This document shows positions 1 to 7,860 of a stretch of 10,873 nt of DNA, piece after piece. The notes below the pieces were generated by a model, which worked only from the letters and a program-made list of their open reading frames with translations, did not search any database and was not told the DNA's origin. Origin of the DNA: Russula earlei (lineage: Eukaryota > Basidiomycota > Agaricomycetes > Russulales > Russulaceae). The stretch covers positions 1-10,873 of the forward strand of contig JAGFNK010001325.1 in the NCBI GenBank assembly GCA_025769875.1, given 5' to 3'. Positions within the stretch are counted from its first letter, which is position 1. Each line of letters begins with the position of its first letter. The position numbers and the translations under genes were made by a program.

Positions 1-20
1 CCATATGAAGGGCAGTACTT

Positions 21-1387
21 ATGGATTTGGTATGGAACCACATCATACAATCAGCATCCATAAATACCCCCACTCCTTCAGAGTGGTCAGCTTGGCACCA
101 CAAACACGCTACTTCAACCTACAACACTCCCATGTCTTCTCCCGCCCCCTCTTCATCCCCCTTACCTATCCTTACCCCTTCTCCCACCATTAAACAAGAA
201 CCCCTCTCACCTGAAACCATACAACATATCATCAACCAACGCACCTTCATTGTCCCAGACGAAGCTGAACTCCAAGACCTCACCGCCACCCTCAACCCGC
301 TTGCCATCCACGAAGGGACCTCTTCACCCACTCCAACTGAGGAGGACCCTACTCACCCTGGCCCCCCTTGGTTTGTTTACGAACCCTATACACATATTCC
401 CCCTTTTTACATTGACATTGATGGGCGACGACACCTATTACCATACTTACACATCGCTTTGTACAATGATGAACCCATGCTTCTAGGTACTATGGGTCAA
501 GGAGAACCCGCTTATGGAGAAAAGCTTATAGCTTGACCTGTCGTCTCTGCCCCCCATCCTGCCACCACTGCATCTGACCTCCACCTCTTAATTGAGGATC
601 ACCCTTTCCATTTTGATGTCACCCAGGCTCTTGAGAACCTCCATGATCCAGGTGCCCTTGCCAACATCTACCGCCTCCACACCAGCTCTTTCCAGCTAAA
701 GGTTTTAGAGGGCAAACATGTCTCGATCCAAGGAGCCCTAAATGTCCTTCAGGGACAGCTCGCTGATCGACTCCATGAGATCCAGTCCCACACCAAAGAA
801 ACCGCCGCCATCCATAGCTGCCTTCGAGCCAATAACACCTCTGTCCAAGTCTGTCACCAACTCGACAACCTGATGACCGATGGGGGCCTCACTCGTAACA
901 CTGGACCATTCTACTCATTAGCGGGAAGCTATGACAGGGTCAAGAAATTGAAGGAACCATCTGCTCCCCCTTCCCCTCCACTACCCACTTGTCCCCCTCT
1001 ATCTTTAACCCCCCCCTTGAATACCTCCCCCATGTTGTTGACCAGTCCCAGAACAATGCCCCCATGTGGTTGCCCTCCCACTTCCCTCAAATGTTCTCTG
1101 ACGATGCTAGCACCCCCAACACCCCTCTCACCCCTGCACATATGACCAAGGCACAGTGTCATCAACTCCAAAAGCGACAACACGTTTGCAAACACTGTAA
1201 TACCAGAGGGCACTAGAACAAGGACTGTAACAAACCTCACACCAACTGCAGCAGTCAAGTAGATTGTATCCTCAGGAGGACTCACCAAAGTTATAGAGGT
1301 TTCTGTCCCCGAGCAACAGGAGCCCAGGGCACATGGCCAGAGGTCGAAGGTGATGAACTCCATGAGTCGGGTCCTGAGACCAATTAG
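21..1387 (+). pseudogene. Retrotransposon gag-like CCHC zinc-knuckle protein, broken
   Basis: One reading frame runs from the ATG at 21 to the TAG at 1385-1387 with three breaks: a TGA at 534-536, a frame change near the run of eight C at 1009-1016, and a TAG at 1214-1216. The first ~170 codons are rich in Pro, Ser and Thr. A helical, Leu/His/Gln-rich middle lies at about 580-950, then a Pro-rich linker. At 1187-1228 there is a CX2CX4HX4C zinc knuckle (CKHCNTRGH, one stop, NKDC), followed by further Cys/His residues. Zinc knuckles of this type bind nucleic acid in Gag-like proteins. The frame ends 18 bases before a polypurine tract and an LTR, so it belongs to an LTR retroelement; the knuckle placed next to the 3' LTR is unusual for a standard gag-pol order. 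It could be a 3'-proximal extra ORF or the gag of an internally deleted element. The element's 5' part lies outside the window. Confidence 0.7.
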
Positions 1388-1400
1388 TTCGGAGAACTAA
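1384..1400. repeat. Short hairpin at the end of the zinc-knuckle frame
   Basis: TTAGTTC and GAACTAA form a perfect 7-bp stem with a GGA loop. The left arm contains the frame's stop codon. It lies between the coding frame and the polypurine tract. Any role in RNA 3' processing or reverse transcription is speculation. Confidence 0.5.
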
Positions 1401-1404
1401 GCAT

Positions 1405-1412
1405 GAGGGGGG
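1405..1412 (+). other. Polypurine tract of an LTR retrotransposon
   Basis: GAGGGGGG is an all-purine run directly upstream of the TGATGTTGTGATC that opens the LTR. In LTR retroelements this tract primes plus-strand DNA synthesis and sits immediately 5' of the 3' LTR. Its position fixes the orientation of the element as left to right. Confidence 0.6.
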
Positions 1413-1414
1413 CA

Positions 1415-1774
1415 TGATGTTGTGATCTACCCCTCTTTGGTTCATCCCTGAAACGCTTCTTATTGTTCTCTACTTGTTACCCTCGTCCCCTTGGTTACCA
1501 TTTCACCCCTTGATATTGATGGTTTCTTATTGTTTCACTCATCATGTTTCACCTATTGTTTGAGCTCCTTTTGCCACTGGTTAGTATTATCTATTGTTCC
1601 GCATATGGTACTGTACAGCCTCGCTATATACAGTATTTAAGCGCCTGTAGAAGCTGGGGAATCCCCCAAGCTTAGCTTTGTCCCATTACTTGTCGCATCC
1701 TCTGCCCTGTATCCTCTCTCAATCACAACTTATGTTGTGCTGGCCTACACTCTGCTCAACCTAAGCACACCTCA
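1415..1774 (+). mobile_element. Probable 3' LTR of a Ty3/Gypsy-type element
   Basis: The sequence opens with TG (1415 or 1418) right after the polypurine tract. It carries TATA-like motifs TATATA (1625-1630) and TATTTAAG (1634-1641), then a hairpin-forming stretch (1651-1673: AAGCTGGGG, AAT, CCCCCAAGCTT), which suits a U3-R layout. The right end is uncertain. AATCACAACT at 1721-1730 mirrors the left-end GTTGTGAT, giving an LTR of ~313 bp. CACACCTCA ending at 1774 also mirrors TGATGTTGTG loosely and would give ~360 bp. The second LTR and the target-site duplication lie outside the window, so neither end could be verified. Confidence 0.55.
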
Positions 1775-1918
1775 AGGGACCTTGTGTTCTTCTTCCTCCT
1801 CTGCTTCTCTCTCATCATCCTCCTCTTCTGTGAAACCAGAAGATCAACTCTGTCTGTGGACTGAGTCATTGCCTTACTCAGCCTTGAGACGCTAAAACCT
1901 TGATCCAGTCTCTTTGAG

Positions 1919-1973
1919 CTGGCCCCACTGAACCCTTGAACCAAGTCACAGGGACTTGGCCCCATTGAACCCT
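1919..1973. repeat. Local 18-bp direct repeat
   Basis: CTGGCCCCACTGAACCCT (1919-1936) recurs as TTGGCCCCATTGAACCCT (1956-1973) with two mismatches and a 37-bp period. It lies between the LTR and the transposase remnant; I see no function. Confidence 0.6.
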
Positions 1974-1992
1974 GAGCTAACGCTCTTACAGC

Positions 1993-2289
1993 TGTGATGC
2001 CGTAACATGTGAGCAGGTGCTGTAGGTGTCCAATTTCAATAAAAATGCCTGCTAGTACAGATTTTGGGCCACATATCTCAACATCATAGTCACAAAGTGT
2101 CTGATGGAGTTGAGGTTTCAAGTGGCAGGAAAGTTTGACACCACCATTTTGCTTGAAGTTGGCAATGATCTCTTTCACTTTTCACTCACTTACATCTATA
2201 TACATGGAGATTTCCTCCGCAGACATGGTTGTGTTGAGACAAATGATGATCCATAGCACTTCTTCTGAGACTGCTTTGCCTTTAGCCAT
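1993..2289 (-). pseudogene. Tc1/mariner-like transposase, N-terminal remnant
   Basis: Read on the minus strand from the ATG at 2289-2287, the frame begins MAKGKAVSEEVLWIIICL and continues through ISMYIDVSE, a TGA at 2184-2182, then KVKEIIANFKQNGG and KPQLHQTLCDYDVE. This matches my memory of the N-terminal homeodomain-like helix-turn-helix of agaricomycete Tc1/mariner-type transposases, which binds the element's terminal repeats. The conserved Leu-Cys-Asp-Tyr-Asp stretch follows the second HTH in that family. The TGA replaces a residue that is commonly Arg (CGA to TGA would do it). Similarity fades after LQHLLTCYGIT near 1993, and no DDE catalytic domain is present, so this is a 5'-end fragment of about 99 codons. 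The flanking terminal inverted repeats were not found. Confidence 0.6.
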
Positions 2290-2379
2290 GGCGGTGATGG
2301 GTGTGTTGAAAGAATTTCCTTTTTGGGAACAAAGACATCTCGACCATCTCGGAGTCAGACTCAGACTCCCCAATTACCA

Positions 2380-3205
2380 CCATGTTGTGCAGCATAGAGC
2401 GCAGCTAACAGGCCAAGCAACCCACCTTAGAGGTTGTGCTAATGCTCAAGTGATATTGGGGTGTAGAGCAATATGTATACTCGTCTACAAGTATGGTATT
2501 TATACCTCTATGACCCAGGGCTGTTCCTAAGTCCAAAAGAGGTGACTACAGGTGTCCACTATATCGCGCACTCAGTGACACGTGATGTGGAAACGTTCTA
2601 GATGCAGCATAAGGCTGCATCTTGTGATAGATAGTGTAGTATGCGTAACCCTATTGCCATAAGCACATATACTAAAGTTCTGTCTAACACGTAACATCTA
2701 TGAGCAGATCTTGAACCTTGTATGAAGGTCTTCACCTTCTTTGATCCATTCGGGTTCCAGTTCAACACACCACCCCCAGTCCCCTCTGCCCTCATCCACC
2801 ATCAACCCCCATCATAGCTTCATCAGCTGCTCCATTCTTAGTCTTGCCAAGTCGTCACCATCACAGCCCCTGTCCTGCCCACTGCTGCCTCTTGTCCATC
2901 CGCACCTGCTTCATCCACCGTCTAGTTGTTTCAGTTCTGTTGGCCATTCTGTTGGCCACACATGCTGCCTTGCTGTCTCAGTCCCAGTCACCACAGTCTC
3001 AGCCTCCTTGTCATCCCCTCTAGCCACTGTTACTTTGGTCCAGCCAGCCCCTACAATGTCAGCTTCGTCTGGCTTCTTCCACTGCTTCAGTCTCACTCGC
3101 AGCCATTGCCTGAGCTCATCCATGCCACCATCTTGGTCTCAACCCCGACCATTGTTTTAGTCTCATGCAACACACATTGTCCAAGAAGGCCCTGGACCTG
3201 AGCTT
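2380..3205. other. Stretch without a recognisable gene
   Basis: The only local structure I see at 2380-2760 is a 9-bp perfect hairpin at 2600-2622 (AGATGCAGC, ATAAG, GCTGCATCT). From 2760 to 3200 the plus strand is rich in CA, CC and CT, giving Ser/Pro/Thr-rich frames. The minus strand has a 70-codon open stretch (3123-2911) rich in acidic and basic residues. Neither strand shows a family I recognise. The region could be the upstream flank of the acetyl-CoA synthetase relic or another decayed element. Confidence 0.5.
2495..2506 (-). promoter_or_regulatory. TATA-like motif upstream of the transposase remnant
   Basis: GGTATAAATACC on the minus strand is nearly palindromic and lies about 205 bases upstream of the ATG at 2289. 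It could be the promoter of the transposase remnant. The distance is long and there is no independent support. Confidence 0.25.
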
Positions 3206-3955
3206 AGTCACTTGCCACCTCAGGAGGAGCAGAAACAGCCTCCACACTGCCAGTGCCAGAGACGCTTCTGACACAAGTAATATGCCCCACACCACCCCTC
3301 ATGTCACCTCATCCCTGTAGGTCTGAATGTGTTGTACAACAGTGTAGACCATTAGGCATTCAAACATCCCAACAAGGTCCATACTGTCATAGATTATGGT
3401 TGATCAAGAGCCATTTCCAGGTTCTCCATGTCTGATCACTCATCTCTCCCAGACTGCTATCATTTATGAAGCTGATGAGCCCAACAGATCCCTATGCTGA
3501 ACTGCCACATGAAACTTCTAGTGTTCCCAATGTACTGAAAATCTCTTGGCATCAAGTAAGGCAATGCTGTCTCTATCTACCTTCCTATGGCATGGCAAGC
3601 GGTCGCTGCCCTCCTTGCGTGTAGCGCTCATTGGTGCCATCCACTCTGTTGTGTTTTCTGGCTTCTCTGCAGAGGCGCATCGTGACTGTATCAATGACTG
3701 GACTGCCAGAGCTGTGTCATCCTTATTGCTGATGAAGGGCGTTGTGGTGGGAAGACTATTGCAACCAAAGCAATAGTTGATTCAGCACTCAAGGGCTGCC
3801 TGCACATTGAGCACATCCTCATTCTTAGGCACACTGGGAACGAAGTTCCATGGATGCAGGGCCATGACAAGTGGTGGCATGAGGAGACGAGGTGGGTCCT
3901 CAATTTCTGCATGCCAGATATCTTGTCAGCGGAAGATCCACTCTTTATCCTTTAT
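3206..3955 (+). pseudogene. Acetyl-CoA synthetase relic (AMP-forming, N-terminal part)
   Basis: Acetyl-CoA synthetase activates acetate to acetyl-CoA through acetyl-AMP. The fragments appear in the family's order: a possible N-terminal LPPQEEQ (3212-3232), LNVLYNSVDH (3323-3352), AFKHPNK (3356-3376), TAIIYEADEP (3453-3482), YAEL and NVLKIS (from 3493), GNAVSIYLPM (from 3560), IGAIHSVVFSGFSAEA (from 3630), ADEGRCGGKTIATKAIVD (from 3728), EVPWMQGHDKWWHEE and SAEDPLFILY (ending 3955). AAG|GT at 3377 to CAG at 3452 is a 76-bp intron that joins PNK to TAIIYEADEP exactly. Damage includes TAG at 3353 where the family usually has Trp, TAA at 3557, frame changes near 3485, 3545, 3626 and 3715, and a shortened N-terminal region. 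The match stops just before the ATP-binding TSGSTG loop, so the catalytic body and C-terminal domain are missing. GTGAGA at 3956 could be an old intron donor. A functional copy presumably exists elsewhere. Confidence 0.87.
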
Positions 3956-4262
3956 GTGAGATGCCTGCTTGCACATGCCCATCAGCGCGCATCTGAACTC
4001 ACTGCAGAGGAGGGAACCCATGACATGCAAGTTCCAGGTCTCGCTTGAGACCACACACATACGATACTGTGGTACACTGTGTGGGAGAGCAAAATGAAAA
4101 GCTGACAAAACAACAAAGGTATGCAATGTTATTTCTCCCTGCCATATGTACAAAACTCATCCTTCCTCCAGTCACTGCTCTGCTGGCTCACATGTGGCCA
4201 GCTGCCAACAGTTCAAAACTTGAATGCTGCCGCTCGTGTTTGCCTCTTCCATTGTTGGACAG
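3956..4262. other. No recognisable gene downstream of the ACS relic
   Basis: I looked here for the remaining acetyl-CoA synthetase motifs (the ATP loop, ADVGW, WWQTE, YFTGD) in the three plus frames and found none. The stretch may be intron or replacement sequence. It ends in a pyrimidine-rich run and an AG at 4261-4262 that would serve as an acceptor for the next block. Confidence 0.5.
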
Positions 4263-4392
4263 GACCAGGGAAAGCTTCCCACAGTCAGTGAAGGGAACAT
4301 TCAGCTCTATTTTGAGGGTTATGTTGTGGATGAGCCAGGTGAATGGAGCAAGCTTTCATGTCCAAGGGTCAACAGCAATTTCCTGGTTTCAG
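4263..4392 (+). pseudogene. Exon-like block of unknown gene
   Basis: A pyrimidine-rich run ending in GGACAG (acceptor at 4261-4262) precedes an open frame of 130 bases that ends at CAG|GTAAGT, a perfect donor at 4393. The encoded peptide includes NIQLYFEGYVVDEPGEW and RVNSNFLVS. It has balanced acidic and aromatic composition, more protein-like than the other frames here. I do not recognise the family. No further exon was found on either side, so it is probably an isolated remnant; it may also be a chance combination of splice-like signals. It does not look like a continuation of acetyl-CoA synthetase. Confidence 0.35.
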
Positions 4393-4857
4393 GTAAGTAT
4401 GACGCACCACATATGGAAGACATCTCCTGATGGCTCGCATAATAAAGCCACATTTTTTGAAGTGTGAGAGGGGTAAGCAGTGTGAAATGCAACGATCGTA
4501 GTGTGCAAATGCTGCGTCACACATGAGAAACACCAAAAGGTGCCTGACAGAAGCACACTGTTGCTCACTGCATTGCTCCGACCTACCAAGCCACCCCCCC
4601 ATCGTTTGTCATCATTTGCTGCCACCATACTCAAGGGCTCGCAGCCCACCATTGCCTCACCTCGCCCATTCACACGCAATCGCAATCACTGCCTCGATGC
4701 ATGCCTTGCGTCATTGTTTCAATTTTGTCTTATCACTCTTCCATCAGTCCTTGTCCAGTCCCATGAACATGCCCTTCTTGCATGCTATGTCATAAATAGT
4801 TGTATCATATCATGTGCTCAGCTGTAGGGATAATGTAATTTTATCATGCTTGGGGTC
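4393..4857. other. No recognisable gene
   Basis: The stretch follows the GTAAGT donor. It holds an AATAAA at about 4440 and CA-rich low-complexity sequence near 4560-4720. The frames are open here and there, but without any motif I can name. Confidence 0.5.
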
Positions 4858-5488
4858 AGCACCCCAAAATGTGAAAATTCAATGAGTGAAACCAATTATT
4901 TGGCTGCCTCTGGATACAGTACATGAGGTTCTACTGTCCAAGTTTCAAGGCAATCCATCGAGAAATGGTTGAGATATGACAGTTCAAAAAATTGCACGCA
5001 GATGGGCACCCAAAAATCGAAACTTCAAGAACTGATAATTAGACACCAACTCTTTGGCTGCACCTAGACACATTACATGAGATCCCACTGTCCAAGTTTC
5101 AAGGCAATCCATTGAGAAATGGTTGAGATATGGCAGTTTGAAATTTCACACTCAGATTGCACCCAAAAATTGAAACTTCAAGAACAAAGAATTAGACCCC
5201 AACTCTTGGGCTGCACCTAGATACAGTACATGAGATCCCACTGTCAAAGTTCCAAGTCAATCAATTCAGAAACAGTTGAGATATGGCAGTTCAAAGTTTT
5301 GCACTCATGTCAGCACCTGAAAATCAACATTTCAAGAACAAGATATTAGGCTCCCATATTTAGCTGCACCTAGATACAGTATATAAGGTTCTACTGTCAA
5401 AGTTTCAAGGCAATCTGTTGAGAAACTGTTGAGATATAGCAGTTTTAATTTCGCACTCGAAATGACATCCAAAAATGGCAAGTGCAAG
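4858..5488. repeat. Four-copy tandem repeat, period about 153 bp
   Basis: Using the anchor GGCTGC (AGCTGC in the last copy), units begin at 4902, 5056, 5209 and 5362, giving periods of 154, 153 and 153 bp. A partial unit at 4858-4901 precedes the first. Shared blocks include GATACAGTACATGAG, CACTGTCCAAGTTTCAAGG, TTGAGATATGGCAGTT, CACCCAAAAAT and ACTTCAAGAAC. Copies differ by many substitutions and a few short indels, so the array is old. The last unit degrades near 5488. I find no long open frame shared by all copies on either strand, so it looks like non-coding satellite or minisatellite DNA. Confidence 0.9.
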
Positions 5489-5645
5489 GTCACGTGAAAA
5501 CGACAAATAAATATTTTACTTTTATTATCCACTGAGTTGACTATAAGTAAGCAGAGTCGACTTATCCCTTCCTTCCTGTCGTGTCTTGAGTCAAGTGCCA
5601 GCATCATGGACTTGACCCACGCGTCCCCGTCATGTCAAGATTTGC

Positions 5646-5890
5646 TGTACCTACAATGTTGTTGACAAGCTAGATGACAAGACGTGTTGAGAAGATAATG
5701 TGGAGCTCATGAAGACTTTCCACCAGTGTCTCCGTGACGAATACGAGTGGCGTGCAAGATCCTCATCCTTTCGTGAAAAAGAGGCGGTGGCAAGTCGACC
5801 TTCGTAGCGCAGCTCAGGTGGGCATTCGTGTCCGATCCGGACGTGCAGGTGCGCCGTTTTTTTTCGCGATGCCCCTCTCTCCCGCAGTTC
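5646..5890 (+). pseudogene. Broken P-loop NTPase-like fragment
   Basis: Frame one runs through NVVDKLDDKTC, a TGA at 5688-5690, then DNVELMKTFHQCLRDEYEWRA (5694-5756). A one-base shift then gives KILILS, a TGA at 5774-5776, and KRGGGKSTFVAQLRWAF. If the TGA stands for Gly, the fragment fits the Walker A pattern GxxxxGK[ST] preceded by a beta strand (KILIL) and followed by a helix, the usual start of a P-loop NTPase fold. The arrangement resembles the N-terminus of heterotrimeric G-protein alpha subunits, which are numerous in agaricomycetes, but GGGK instead of GESGK leaves the subfamily open. A possible tiny intron (5849-5887, GTGCGC to CGCAG) would join DPDVQ to FKELPI. No Walker B or other switch motif is visible downstream. 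Confidence 0.45.
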
Positions 5891-6069
5891 AAAGAGCTCC
5901 CTATCTAAAAATCCCATCCATCACCTAGACCAGAATTGACATCTAGGGCCATTGACCCCCACCATTCTCGGCACCAGTTCTGAGCAGGTCCACGCCTCGG
6001 CGGCGGGCTGGCCGCTAGTATCCTTCATGCCTTCCCTTTCCTTCCTTTTCATACTACTTTCCTCTCCTG

Positions 6070-6077
6070 TATTTAAA
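6070..6077 (+). promoter_or_regulatory. TATA-like motif
   Basis: TATTTAAA lies in a CT-rich context (CCTTTCCTTCC upstream). It sits just before the long interrupted frame that opens at 6086. The position is compatible with a core promoter for a transcript reading to the right, possibly with an ATG at 6210. Confidence 0.3.
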
Positions 6078-6085
6078 GCATCTAA

Positions 6086-6989
6086 CTACCTCTTTCGAAT
6101 GCAGTTGACTCCGAGCCGCCTTGTCTTGGTTGCCTCAAGAAAACTGCCTTTCCTTGCTCACTGTTCCTTCAAGAACGTCTGCCCTTAGTCCTGGACCACG
6201 AACTCAAGCATGTCTTCCCGGCGTGCTATAATCTACATACCACTATCTGAAGAAATGTGTCTGTACAGTATGATCTCTACAGTAAATCGTACCTTCAACT
6301 TCCACCATCGCTACCTCCCGACTCAGATCCCTTGTCTCCAATCTTGGGCATTTCGCTTGGTGGGGGATTCGCAGCGACTGCCTTTGCCCGAATTAATCTT
6401 GCAACTTCCACAGCTACGCCTGCGTTGATTATCTCATGTGTCGACACCATCGACAATGTGTGTAGTAGTTGAGACCCAGCCCCGGTTGGACCACCAGCTG
6501 CGCTAGTTGTGCGCTGACGTGCCGGCACAACACAACCTTCCGGTGGGCCAGTGCTCGGGAACGGGATTGCGTATGTGCCTGAGGGAGACCAGGATCTTCT
6601 CCCGCGAGGGATGTACGTGTGTTGGGTGAGAATGGTACCTGATAACGGAAGCGTTAACGAATACGATTATGTTGGTGGCAAGCACCTCGTTTCGCTCCAA
6701 CGCGGTCCACACTCTGACCCCGAAACCGTTCTGCTGGCATGCATGTACAATCGCTTTCCCCTGTGTCATTCAGCAGAATTTGATGTTTTATAGGTTCACC
6801 ACTTGCCTCGACTCAAAGAAGACCGGCCATCGCGTCTGGCGGGCTGTTCTCGGGAAAGACTCCAAACTGTATGGCCTTGAAGTGCCAGCATGCCTGCACG
6901 ACATCGAAGACTTGGACAAATGGAATCAAGAACGGTCTCATAAAACGAACGCCCTGATGCCCTTGGCCCATTCGTCCTCGGTGCTTTGA
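6086..6989 (+). pseudogene. Decayed gene of unknown function with one intron
   Basis: One frame stays open from 6086 to 6744 except for TGA at 6248, 6470 and 6515. About ten stops would be expected by chance in 220 codons. A 49-bp GT-AG intron (6745-6793, ending TTTTATAG) joins LLAC to FTTCLDSKK through a shared ATG codon and keeps the frame, which then runs 64 more codons to the TGA at 6987-6989. Segments include PPCLGCLKK, YDLYSKSYLQLPPSLPPDSD, GNGIAYVPEGDQDLLPRG and GYVCW-like GMYVCWVRM, then WRAVLGKDSKLYGLEVPACLH. All three stops are TGA, as expected from deamination of CGA Arg codons. There is no in-frame ATG before 6611, so either the start lies in a lost upstream exon or only 6611-6989 (about 109 codons) was ever translated. 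I recognise no domain. Confidence 0.4.
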
Positions 6990-7860
6990 GATAGATCGGC
7001 GAGGATCTTGCAGACGATTTTCTGGCCGACTACGAGACGCTTAGCAGCCGGCCTTGAATGATGAAGTTCACACAAAGACCTCCATCACATGGTGCTGTAC
7101 CAGAAGACTGAAGCGAAATTATCACAGATGGCATCACTTCTTGCGGGTCAAACGTCAATCAGGAGGAGAGGAGAACGAGCCCCGGCTGGTTTTTGGCTCG
7201 GCCCGGCTTTCCTTGTCCGCACACCACTCACCTCGGCCCGGCGACCGCCATTACTGCCGCACAGTGGCGGACGCCCTGACACATTCCACCGAGACAGCCT
7301 CCTAAAATAACCAGGTCGCCGATCCCGACACCGTCCCAGGGGCAGCAACAGCAAGGGAATTTCCCCCAGCATGCCTTTGCAAACTCACAACCACTAACCG
7401 ATCCTGACCTCCGATGTTCTGACCCTCCCTCCGAGCCCAACCAACCGTGCCACCCGACGACCGCTCCAGCAGCAGCAGCAACAGCACCAACCATCCGAGT
7501 CGCCCTCACGCGCTCTCGAACGAACGAACCTTCGCCTCAATCACGCAAGTCGTGCCAGCACCCGAAGAGGCCTCGCCGGTCTCAGCAGCACCCACACCAC
7601 ACTGCATGTCACTGCCCAGTTCGCTCACACACCCTTGAATGGAGGATTCATCGTCCCTGTGGCAAAAGAAGAGCACAACTACAGCATCTGCAGTAACGTT
7701 GAAGATGCTCAGATTGGGCACATTCAATGCAACCGCACCTATGCCTCGTGATGCCGTCTCACCTCCCTGACCGCGTTGCCACTGCATTTGCATTAACGTT
7801 CCCACTAGGTGCCACGCCCGGGTTTCAACATTAAGGTGGAGTTTCCAACGCATCTTAACA
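6990..7860. other. GC-rich stretch open in several frames, no assignable gene
   Basis: The plus strand has a 139-codon stop-free frame (7280-7696) without an ATG, rich in Gln, Pro, His and Arg (SQGQQQQGNFPQHAF). A second plus frame (7420-7638) is rich in Ser and Pro, with a CAG-type trinucleotide run at 7466-7490. On the minus strand a 115-codon ORF (7853-7506) encodes a hydrophobic stretch (DAVVVLFFCH) and a Gly/Ala/Ser/Glu-rich tail. The openness of competing frames reflects high GC content, and I cannot choose between them. Near 7182-7206 GGCTGGTTTTTGGCTCGGCCCGGCT resembles the repeat at the right end of the window read in reverse. Confidence 0.3.

Noticed and set aside
929..1363. A 144-codon minus-strand open frame overlapping the zinc-knuckle frame
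   Set aside because: The plus strand has a clear CCHC motif, a polypurine tract and an LTR in the matching orientation; the minus frame has no motif and is best explained as a shadow.
3956..4470. Continuation of acetyl-CoA synthetase downstream of FILY
   Set aside because: No ATP-loop, ADVGW, WWQTE or YFTGD-like string was found in the three plus frames.
4858..5488. CRISPR array
   Set aside because: The repeated units are ~153 bp, diverged along their whole length and have no unique spacers; the sequence context is eukaryotic.
5646..5890. Firm assignment of the P-loop fragment to the G-protein alpha family
   Set aside because: The GESGK signature is replaced by GGGK, and none of the later switch motifs is present; only a general P-loop call is supported.
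6086..6989. Reassigned TGA codon (alternative genetic code) to explain the interrupted frames
   Set aside because: TAG and TAA interruptions and frameshifts occur in the neighbouring relics as well, so ordinary pseudogene decay explains the data.
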